Source: JACSRF01 sp963695505 (lineage in GTDB: Bacteria; Chloroflexota; Anaerolineae; Promineifilales; Promineifilaceae). Taken from it: DNA of 64,000 bases. The stretch spans positions 62,001 through 126,000 of the forward strand of contig CAVOGX010000008.1 in the NCBI GenBank assembly GCA_963695505.1, given 5' to 3'. The notes below the pieces were generated by a model. It was not told where the DNA came from, ran no database searches, and worked only from the letters and a program-made list of their open reading frames with translations. Position 1 is the stretch's first letter. The number at the start of each line of letters is the position of its first letter. A program made the position numbers and the translations under genes. Positions 7,449 to 15,178 of this stretch are shown piece after piece.

Positions 7449-9965
7449 AAACAGCTTAAACAGAAATATTTTGTCATTTCCGAATGGTTGTTTCCCTTCG
7501 GTTTGTATTTGGTGCTGGCCTGTTTGATAACTTGGCCACTAATAACCCATTTTCAGACCCATTTACCCGGCAGTTCCGATGACGCATACATGCACTTTTG
7601 GAATGGCTGGTGGGTACAACAAGCTTTGCATAATGGTCAATCGCCATTTTTTACAAAACTCATCTTTTACCCTGATGGGGTGAATTTGGTGACCCATAAT
7701 TTTGCTTGGTTTAATGTGCTTCCCTGGCTACTTCTAGAACCGTTGTTAGGGATGATTCCAGCTTACAATGTAACTATTCTACTAAATTTGGTTCTTAGCG
7801 GATTTACAACTTACTTGCTTGCACGTGCATTAATTAAAAACGGCCGTTATGCCTTCATCGCTGGACTGATTTCTATTGCCTGGCCCTTTCGCCTTTCCCA
7901 ATTAGATCATCCCAATTTACTGTCCACAATATGGCTGCCATTATTTCTGCTCTTTTTGCACCACACCATACGGCAAGGTAAATGGCGCTACGCTTTTGCC
8001 ACTGGCCTCTTTTTTGCGCTTGTTGGCGTCACACGCTGGCAACAATTAATACCTGCCACGCTAATGGGGTTAATTTATTTTGGCAGCAGCTATTCCTTTT
8101 GGCTGCCCAAAGCTCGTCAGTTTATTTTACTGCGTTTAATAGGAGCAGCAGGAGTAGCATTCTTGCTCTTATCACCGGCCATCATTCTGTTATGGCAGCA
8201 GCAAAACAACGAAAATACAGATTCCAGTGTACTGTGGATTGGCGAAGAAGATATCATGCAGACGGACTTATTCGCTTACTTCACGCCACCCCCTGATAAC
8301 CTTTTGTTAGGCAAACAAACAAAACCTTTATACGATAAATATTACCCAGATCGATACAGTGCGCGTCGATTTTCCGCTTACATCGGGCTAATCGCTCTGT
8401 CATTGAGTTTGGTGGGCTTTTGGTGGCGAAGAGTTGAGAGTCTGCCTTGGTTGCTAATGGCATTAGTGCTAATTTTTCTTGCATTAGGCCCGGCTTTTCG
8501 GGTAAATGGGCACATTTACAGCGAGTTCCCAACACCTTATCGTTGGCTAGAACCCTTAACTATTTTTCGATTGATGCGCGTTCCTGATCGGTACAATATT
8601 TTTTTAGCGCTACCAGTGGCAATGATAGCGGCATATGGGCTAAAAACAGTAGGCACTCATTGGACAATCAAAAGGGAATGGTTGTTTACTGGGGCATTAA
8701 GTGTGTTGATATTATTTGAATATGCATCAATACCTGCTCCTATGCGTGATGCCCGCCCACGTTCACCCTATTTGCTGCAGTTGGCAGATGCGCCCAAAAA
8801 TTCCCCTGTTCTTAACTTGCCGTTTGATCCACTACGGGCCAAGGTGTACATGTTTGACCAAACTGTGCATGGTCACCCCATCCTTCAGGGAAAAGCCTCG
8901 CGTTTGCCCGATTCCGCCTACTCCTTTATTGACAGCCAACCACTATTGAACAGCTTGCGCAGGGTCAATGAAATTCCAGCATCTCTTGCAAATGTCAACG
9001 AGCAATTAGCCTATCTAGATACAGCAGGTATTGACACCATTCTGGTACACAAAACATTGGTTGGGGAAGATCGCGTGCAACATTGGCGGCGATATCTGCT
9101 TATGCAGCCCAGATATGAAGATGAGGTATTAATGGCATATACGACCACGCCGATCCTCGGACAGGATTTTCTCATCCAAACAGAACTGCTTTCAAACCTT
9201 GGGTTGGTAGATACTCTGCTGTCGGCTGACTGCACAACACCTGGAGGAGTGCTTGAGCTGAATACCGCCTGGGGTGGTGAAATGCCTTCAAATACATCAC
9301 TTACAGTGGTGTTAGAGTTGAAAGACGCCAATAACACCACACAACAAACCCAAACCTATCCTTTGACGATTCTGGCTGGAACGACGCTGAGTTGGGCGTA
9401 TTACCCTTTAACTGTATCAGCAACGTTACCTCCAGGAGCGTACCAATTGCAAATGGCCATATTGGATGCAGTTACCGGCGAAGTGGCAGCAACGGCCGTT
9501 TCCATCGCCCCAATAATAATTCAATCCACTCCTTGTAATCTAGCCAAAGGACTGGATGCGACTCCGGCCAATGCTGTTTATGGTAATCAGATTCGACTCG
9601 CAGCCTACGAGGTGCAACGAGTAGACAATCGGTTAAGATTTCACCTTTATTGGCGTGCCGAGCAGCGAGTGGGGATTAATTATAAGTTCTTTGTTCATAT
9701 ATTCGACCCCAAAACTGCGGTTCCTGTCACCCAATATGATGCCGAACCGCGCCAGGGCGCATACCCTACCGATTTCTGGTGGCCAGGCGAGGTGGTGGAT
9801 GACCGTATTGAAATCGAATTGGAGGGAATTCCAGTGGGTACCTACGGCGTTGCTATCGGCGTTTACGACGGCACAACCGGCGAAAGGCTGTTGCTAGTTG
9901 ATGCAATGGGAAACGAGGTTGAAGACGGCCGTTTCATTTTGCCAGAAACAATAATCTATCCCTGA
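7446..9965 (+). CDS. GT-C type multispanning membrane glycosyltransferase
   Basis: An 839-residue protein with about ten to twelve hydrophobic segments up to residue ~430, then a large extracytoplasmic region. After the first membrane helix comes SSDDAYMHFWNGWW, an acidic first-loop motif as in GT-C enzymes that transfer sugars from polyprenyl-phosphate carriers outside the membrane. Residues ~725-835 form the beta-rich domain shared with four other proteins here (FHLYWRA, KFFVHIFD, PVGTYGVAIGVYD, TGERL). The ATG at 7446 directly follows AAAGGCAAG. It lies between a decayed IS and a convergent GT-C gene whose 3' end is 5 bases away. The exact reaction is unknown. Confidence 0.72.
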   Translation: MKQLKQKYFVISEWLFPFGLYLVLACLITWPLITHFQTHLPGSSDDAYMHFWNGWWVQQALHNGQSPFFTKLIFYPDGVNLVTHNFAWFNVLPWLLLEPLLGMIPAYNVTILLNLVLSGFTTYLLARALIKNGRYAFIAGLISIAWPFRLSQLDHPNLLSTIWLPLFLLFLHHTIRQGKWRYAFATGLFFALVGVTRWQQLIPATLMGLIYFGSSYSFWLPKARQFILLRLIGAAGVAFLLLSPAIILLWQQQNNENTDSSVLWIGEEDIMQTDLFAYFTPPPDNLLLGKQTKPLYDKYYPDRYSARRFSAYIGLIALSLSLVGFWWRRVESLPWLLMALVLIFLALGPAFRVNGHIYSEFPTPYRWLEPLTIFRLMRVPDRYNIFLALPVAMIAAYGLKTVGTHWTIKREWLFTGALSVLILFEYASIPAPMRDARPRSPYLLQLADAPKNSPVLNLPFDPLRAKVYMFDQTVHGHPILQGKASRLPDSAYSFIDSQPLLNSLRRVNEIPASLANVNEQLAYLDTAGIDTILVHKTLVGEDRVQHWRRYLLMQPRYEDEVLMAYTTTPILGQDFLIQTELLSNLGLVDTLLSADCTTPGGVLELNTAWGGEMPSNTSLTVVLELKDANNTTQQTQTYPLTILAGTTLSWAYYPLTVSATLPPGAYQLQMAILDAVTGEVAATAVSIAPIIIQSTPCNLAKGLDATPANAVYGNQIRLAAYEVQRVDNRLRFHLYWRAEQRVGINYKFFVHIFDPKTAVPVTQYDAEPRQGAYPTDFWWPGEVVDDRIEIELEGIPVGTYGVAIGVYDGTTGERLLLVDAMGNEVEDGRFILPETIIYP

Positions 9966-9970
9966 GCCAA

Positions 9971-12301
9971 TCATCGGGAACGAGAAACTGCCAGCAGAAC
10001 AAATACAAGTCCTAGCAGCGTCAATCCCCCACCCCAGGCAAAAATCAAAGGCACAAAACGCCACACCACTTCGTGCTCTCCCGCTGGTACACAAACCGCG
10101 CGCACAGCCGTATATGCCTTCTGCCATTCGATTTCTTGGCCATCTACCCACACCCGCCAGCCGGGGAATGCCGTTTCGCTGATAATCAGCATCCCCGGGG
10201 TCTCGCTGCTGGTGCGGATGCGCCAGTGGCCATCCCATTGCGCCTCAATTACGGCCGTAACTGGATTATTTGGGCTTTGTAGGTTGCAAGATGGAGATGA
10301 GTCTACAATTGCCGTTACCGCCGGGTCAAAGTCCGGTTGGTGAATGCGGGCAATAGCCGCCGCCTCATTGGGAATGGTTTCTACCTGGTACACAAGACGG
10401 GCTAGGGGCAGTGTGCGCGTCCGGCCGTACACCCACGCACTGCCGGATTGGGTTTTGAGGGTTAACGGCCGTTTCCCATCCTCATATTGAGGCAGCGGCA
10501 CCTTACTCACCACATACCCCGCACCTAGAATGTCATAAGCGGTAGAGCGCGGGTCAGGCACAGACTCAGCCAGAGCAATATTCGCCCCCACTTCCAGGGC
10601 GTTGTAACCGAAAACCGAGTTCAGCCCCGCCTGCCACGCCCCGTTTTGACTAAAAATGTCCACGCCCCAAGGCAGCACCCGCTGAGAGGAATCGCCCACA
10701 ACAGCCGCCACGTCATCCCAAAAAGGATCGTAGGCAGTAGATGAAGTCTGAATAAATTTGAGACCGAAACCCCACAAGTCTATGAGGATGAGGAGGGGAA
10801 GAAGGAGAAACGCAGCGTTACGCAGAGATAGCGCAGAGAACGCGGAGATTTTCTCTTTTCCTCTGTGTTTTCCTGTGTCTTCTCTGTGCGTTTCTGAGAC
10901 CTTATTGTTCCACCACAGCAGGCCGCAGCCAATGAGCAGCAGCAGCACGGCCGTTAACCACCCCCCTAGCTGGTGCCACAAACGGCCGCTTGTTTCTGTA
11001 GGATGGATGCTGATAAAGACCGCCCCGGTAGCCGCGAGAATGGTGACGCCAGAAACGGCCGTTACCACCACAATCCACTTCAGCCAGCGCCCCAGGCCAG
11101 GGTCCGGCGGGCGATTGCCCAGTTGCCCCAGGAGCAATGCCGTTGCCACGACATATAAAAACGCCGCCCGCCCCGGCGCCCGCGCTAGCTGAAAGGGGGG
11201 CAGCAAATCATAGGCCAGCCGGTAAAGGAAACTATAGCTGCCTAAGGCCAGCAGCAGCCCCAAGGCCAGCAGCCCTATGTAAAGCAGGGCACGTCGGTCA
11301 GGTCTGCGCCAGACCAGCAGCAGTGCTAGCAAGGGCAACACCCCCGCATAGTAAGTCAGCTCTTCGAAATTAGGCACGCTCCAATATCCGGCGCGCAGCG
11401 GCTCACCAAAAAACTCCGGCACCAACAGCGTCAGCAAATGGGCTGGAGGTAGCGAATAGGCTGAAGCAAATTCAAAGCTGGGTGCTGCCGTGCGCGTGGA
11501 CACCTGGCTAAATTGCAGCAGTGGCAGCAATTGTACGGCGCTCAGCAGCAAGCCCACCGCAAAGGCAATGAGAAATTGGCGGCCAACTAAGAAGAGATTA
11601 GAGATTAGAGATTGGGGGCTGGTAACATTTTTCAATCTCCAATCTCCAATCTCCAACCTTCCAATGCCCAAATACAGCACAAATATGACCCAGATGATGC
11701 CCACGTAAATGAGGGAGGTGGTATGCCCAGCAAGGATGGCCAGGCCCAAGGGCACGCCAGCGATAACGCCTGCCCAAGACGAACGGCGTTGCACGGCCCA
11801 ATGGGTAGCCAGCAGCAGCCAGGGCAGCCAGGCGTCCGTAGCCAACAGTCCCATGTGCCCAGCCCACAGGCGCACGGCCGTAAATCCGCTAAAAGCAAAG
11901 GTCAGCCCGGCCAGCCACGGCCCCAGCCCGCGCCCGTGCAGCGCCCGCACCAGGGCATACATACCCACACCCGCCACCAGAAGATGCAGCCACAAAAACC
12001 AGCTAATTCCGACACGCACTGGCAGCAACAAGGCCAGCCAGGTAGGCGGGTAAAAAATCGCCACCTGGGGGTTGCTTAAAAAAGGATAACCGCTAAATTG
12101 TGCCTCGTGCCAGAAGGGGAATCGGCCGTTCCACACCGCCTCCCTCGTCAGTTCCAGCCAGGGCACAAAAAGAGCCCGCATATCGTGGTTTCCCAAGGCC
12201 TCCCCTGAAGCTGGGAAGAGCGCCCGGTTGAGGAACAGCAAACCCAGCAGCCCAAAAACGGCCGTTACCTGTGCCCATTCATTTTGCCAAATCCTTTTCA
12301 T
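9971..12301 (-). CDS. YfhO-like GT-C membrane protein with two embedded simple-repeat inserts
   Basis: A 776-residue protein with about twelve hydrophobic segments and a C-terminal extracytoplasmic beta-rich region ending in one last membrane helix, as in YfhO-type enzymes that glycosylate cell-wall polymers. The first loop reads GNHDMRALFVPWLEL and then WNGRFPFWHEAQFSGYP, typical of YfhO/DUF6311-like proteins. Two inter-helix loops are encoded by simple repeats: residues ~212-236 (IGRLEIGDWRL...) by 11591-11663, and ~467-498 (SETHREDTGKHRGKEK) by 10807-10900. Both keep the frame open. It ends with the lipid-side segment PGEHEVVWRFVPLIFAWGG. Start at 12301 is the first ATG; sugar and acceptor are unknown. 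Confidence 0.72.
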   Translation of the reverse strand: MKRIWQNEWAQVTAVFGLLGLLFLNRALFPASGEALGNHDMRALFVPWLELTREAVWNGRFPFWHEAQFSGYPFLSNPQVAIFYPPTWLALLLPVRVGISWFLWLHLLVAGVGMYALVRALHGRGLGPWLAGLTFAFSGFTAVRLWAGHMGLLATDAWLPWLLLATHWAVQRRSSWAGVIAGVPLGLAILAGHTTSLIYVGIIWVIFVLYLGIGRLEIGDWRLKNVTSPQSLISNLFLVGRQFLIAFAVGLLLSAVQLLPLLQFSQVSTRTAAPSFEFASAYSLPPAHLLTLLVPEFFGEPLRAGYWSVPNFEELTYYAGVLPLLALLLVWRRPDRRALLYIGLLALGLLLALGSYSFLYRLAYDLLPPFQLARAPGRAAFLYVVATALLLGQLGNRPPDPGLGRWLKWIVVVTAVSGVTILAATGAVFISIHPTETSGRLWHQLGGWLTAVLLLLIGCGLLWWNNKVSETHREDTGKHRGKEKISAFSALSLRNAAFLLLPLLILIDLWGFGLKFIQTSSTAYDPFWDDVAAVVGDSSQRVLPWGVDIFSQNGAWQAGLNSVFGYNALEVGANIALAESVPDPRSTAYDILGAGYVVSKVPLPQYEDGKRPLTLKTQSGSAWVYGRTRTLPLARLVYQVETIPNEAAAIARIHQPDFDPAVTAIVDSSPSCNLQSPNNPVTAVIEAQWDGHWRIRTSSETPGMLIISETAFPGWRVWVDGQEIEWQKAYTAVRAVCVPAGEHEVVWRFVPLIFAWGGGLTLLGLVFVLLAVSRSR
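10807..10900. repeat. In-frame hairpin repeat (GCAGAGA/TCTCTGTG type) inside the YfhO-like gene
   Basis: Words such as AGAAACGCAG, GCAGAGA and CGCAGAGAA on the left are mirrored by TCTCTGTGCGTTTCT on the right, giving an imperfect long inverted repeat. Base composition and word usage differ sharply from the surrounding gene. The inserted peptide is very hydrophilic and sits between membrane segments, where it would be tolerated. Confidence 0.65.
11591..11663. repeat. In-frame hairpin repeat (GATTAGA/AATCTCC type) inside the YfhO-like gene
   Basis: Three GATTAGA-like units on the left face three AATCTCC units on the right, so the DNA forms an imperfect inverted repeat about 73 bases long. It is translated as a loop (LEIGDWRLKN...) after a membrane helix. 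It is the second such insert in the same gene, from a different word family than the one at 10807. Confidence 0.68.
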
Positions 12302-12330
12302 ACATAACCCACAAAAAAATTAGGCGGTGT

Positions 12331-14433
12331 TTACTGATCATTCTCAATGTTGATAGTTCCGATGACGATACGATTCTCTGGCAACACCTCTCCGGATGTC
12401 GCATAAGCCGGCAAACGCTCGATCGTCTCGCTATCGTATAACCCAACCGATAATTTGTAATCTCCAGGAGGTAAATTTTCATCCAGGTAGATAAAACGGG
12501 TATCTTCTAAAAGTTCGCCTTCGATCCATGTGTATGTAGGTCTTATCCCAGAAAGCGGCACGCTGTCATGTTGGGCAATTAACTCTTGCTCTGATGATAA
12601 GAGATGGGTAAAAACGGTCAAGTCTTCTTCAACCGCACCATCTGTTTCCCAATAAAGAACAACAGTTAATGTATCACCCGCTTGGAGGGTAGCAGCATTT
12701 AAGCGAACCTTTCTCAACCAGATGTGGTCACCTAAGCGATATTCATCATTGAATTCTGGCCCATCGGGTGCTGGCTTTGTTGGTAAATCACCATAAACCC
12801 AGACATAGGTAACCCCATCAAAGCTAACCGTATAGAGCGGTTCCGTTTCGCGATCGGCTTGCCAGGCTTCTTGCCACGTTTCGTCTCCCAACCCGCGCAT
12901 GATCTGGTTTACATCATAGACGCGATACGAGACCCATGGTTCTATTGTACTTATGACCCGTCCACTAAACTCGCGCTTGAAAACGCTGGCATTGCGTATG
13001 TAAACGGAAGCTGTTTTGTTTTGACCATGTGGCAATTGATTAAGAAATTTTCCAGCCAGATCTAGCCCTTCTCCTTCATCCTGCAAGGGTAAAATCTGCT
13101 GTGCTGTCTGGGTTCCGCCCAACAGTTCGTTAAAATGAGTCCCATAATAGGGGTCAAGAGATAAAACGATCCCAATCTGAATCATGAAAAGTAAAGTTAC
13201 GTATATGGTGGACACAACTGTCCGGCGATGCCAGCGCTTTATGCGCAACCATAATTCTGCACTCCACCCTAAGCCTATTGCCGCCAGCATACTGAGGCCT
13301 GGAACGGCAGGTAGGATATAAGCGGTCTGTTTGAAGTTACCTAAACTCATTTGGATGGTAAAGAATGCGGTGTAAATGATAAAAGCCAATGCAACTTGAC
13401 CCTCTTCTGTTTTCAAGCGAAAGGGGGTCCAAAGCAAGCTAATTACGATTAATGGAAGTGTAATGAGGGTGGTTTTCCAGACTAATGTGGCTAAGTAGAA
13501 GAGTATGCCAGGGTCTTGAATCGTGCTGACACCGTTAAAATAAAGCGGGTTGCCATGAATGTTTTCAGTATGCCTGACTATGCCATCAAAAACCCATCCT
13601 AATACGGTTAGTGGTTTAACCCACATAGCCGGCCATAGAATAAAATAAGTGACAGCAACGACGATACTCCAAATGATAAGAGTGCGGGCAATATGGGGGA
13701 ACGGCCGTATCCACTCCCGCCATTTTCCCCATTCCGGCTTGTTAGCAAAGATAGGTGAAAATCGTGCCAATGTCACAATAAGTAAGGTGAAGGGTATCAA
13801 AAAAATGGCGGGACTCTTAGTTAACAAAGCTAATCCGGCGAAAAAGCCGCTCCAAATCAAGTTTAGCAAACGCTCGTGGCGCAAGTAGACCAGCAAAAAA
13901 AGCGCACTGATAAACATAAAGGCAGCCAGCAGCGCATTAGGATGAACAACTTTACTATAGCCGATATAAAATGGATCTAAAGCCAAAAAAATGCTGCCTG
14001 CTAACGCAATTTTTTTACTAACAAGTTGCAAGAGCAGTGGGTATGTTAGCGAGATACAAAACGCAATAACTATTGCCAATGGTAACACGCTGGCCATTAG
14101 CGCACCGTTTAATATTCCGGGTTTGACAGGAGTCATTCCCAATAAATGTTCTACCGTAAAGTTGTTGTGATTCAGTGTAAAAACCTTTGTGCCAATTCCA
14201 GAAAGCCACATGACTGTGGTAGCTGGATGATATTGCAGATAGGTTCCCTCCCAATTTTGCTCAATGACAGCATTGATGAAGTGGAAGGAGCGCTCTTGCC
14301 AGTTTAGTGGCCGGGAAATTGGGTGAGTAATTCGCGGGAGAATGGCAATTATGAAGAGCAGTATGGTTATTGCCCAGCGTTGGAATCGGGGCGACAGCAA
14401 AGTTAGTAATGGGTGTTTTTTGTTCATAAGCAT
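12331..14433 (-). CDS. GT-C glycosyltransferase (GT39/ArnT-like)
   Basis: A 700-residue protein starting MLMNKK at 14433, or MNKK two codons later. About eleven hydrophobic segments precede residue ~430. The first loop has PLNWQERSFHFINAV and HPATTVMWLSG, and the third region has ALDPFYIGYSKVVHPNAL, as in dolichyl/polyprenyl-phosphate-mannose:protein mannosyltransferase-like enzymes. Residues ~590-690 carry the shared C-terminal beta-rich domain (VVLYWETDG, VFTHLLS, PPGDYKLSVGLYDSETIERLP). The next gene in the same direction (9971-12301) starts 29 bases downstream, so the two are probably co-transcribed. No donor specificity can be read. Confidence 0.73.
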   Translation of the reverse strand: MLMNKKHPLLTLLSPRFQRWAITILLFIIAILPRITHPISRPLNWQERSFHFINAVIEQNWEGTYLQYHPATTVMWLSGIGTKVFTLNHNNFTVEHLLGMTPVKPGILNGALMASVLPLAIVIAFCISLTYPLLLQLVSKKIALAGSIFLALDPFYIGYSKVVHPNALLAAFMFISALFLLVYLRHERLLNLIWSGFFAGLALLTKSPAIFLIPFTLLIVTLARFSPIFANKPEWGKWREWIRPFPHIARTLIIWSIVVAVTYFILWPAMWVKPLTVLGWVFDGIVRHTENIHGNPLYFNGVSTIQDPGILFYLATLVWKTTLITLPLIVISLLWTPFRLKTEEGQVALAFIIYTAFFTIQMSLGNFKQTAYILPAVPGLSMLAAIGLGWSAELWLRIKRWHRRTVVSTIYVTLLFMIQIGIVLSLDPYYGTHFNELLGGTQTAQQILPLQDEGEGLDLAGKFLNQLPHGQNKTASVYIRNASVFKREFSGRVISTIEPWVSYRVYDVNQIMRGLGDETWQEAWQADRETEPLYTVSFDGVTYVWVYGDLPTKPAPDGPEFNDEYRLGDHIWLRKVRLNAATLQAGDTLTVVLYWETDGAVEEDLTVFTHLLSSEQELIAQHDSVPLSGIRPTYTWIEGELLEDTRFIYLDENLPPGDYKLSVGLYDSETIERLPAYATSGEVLPENRIVIGTINIENDQ

Positions 14434-14524
14434 AACGAGAAACTGTTTTTAATAGATAATTCGACTCAGTAGCCCGGTGTGATTGTCTCATTCCTTCGGT
14501 GGATACGCTGTAACAAAAAGATTG

Positions 14525-15178
14525 TCACGATATGTGCCGCTTCATGAAAACGGCTATTTCGTCGCCTACATCCAGACTTTCCGGGTCATAGTAAGAGAGA
14601 TCGATGCCTTCAATGGCAAAGCCGAGGGTGCGATAAAAACGAATGGCGGGTACATTGGTGTTTTGCGTTTCCACCAAAACCACCCTCGCTCCCGCCTCAT
14701 ACGCTTGGCCGCACATGAATTCCATCAACTCTCGGCCAATACCCTGCCCACGGTAGTTTTCCGCTACGTGAAACTCCCACACCCAAAAGGTGCGGTTCCA
14801 AAGGTGGTATTCAGCCATGTTAACCGCCACTAACTGTTCGCCGTCATACACGCCAAAGCAGTATTTACCCCTGAGCAAATCGCGGTATATTCCCATGGTT
14901 TCTTCATCCGTGGTGAATTCTTTGACGTAGGGCTGGGGCAATGACTCCAACCGCAATGAAATGGTCGTATATTCCGGCGATTCCTGCTTTGCAACCACGT
15001 ACCTTTCAGGGGAAGTGTAGCCAACCACCAAGCGGGTCACTGCCAGCAAATCAGACAATTTTAACGGCCGTATCTCAATCTCACGCATTGTATTTCCTCG
15101 TACAGAACTAGACTTGGAGTGAGAGCGCGGGTAAAACGCAGCCGCATCCTCTAGCTCTTGCTCTATCCTCTCGCTCAT
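14525..15178 (-). CDS. GNAT family N-acetyltransferase
   Basis: A 217-residue protein with a GNAT fold. The acetyl-CoA pyrophosphate loop is NYRGQGIGRELMEF, followed by the beta-bulge region VLVETQNTNVPAIRFYRTLGF. Two starts are plausible. The ATG at 15178 overlaps the stop of the upstream GT-C gene (ATGA) and has GGAG in front of it. The ATG at 15088 begins MREIEIRPLKL, where the domain itself begins, and has AGGAAATACA before it. The overlap suggests translational coupling to the GT-C gene. Substrate unknown; a protein, amino sugar or small amine is possible. Confidence 0.78.
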   Translation of the reverse strand: MSERIEQELEDAAAFYPRSHSKSSSVRGNTMREIEIRPLKLSDLLAVTRLVVGYTSPERYVVAKQESPEYTTISLRLESLPQPYVKEFTTDEETMGIYRDLLRGKYCFGVYDGEQLVAVNMAEYHLWNRTFWVWEFHVAENYRGQGIGRELMEFMCGQAYEAGARVVLVETQNTNVPAIRFYRTLGFAIEGIDLSYYDPESLDVGDEIAVFMKRHIS

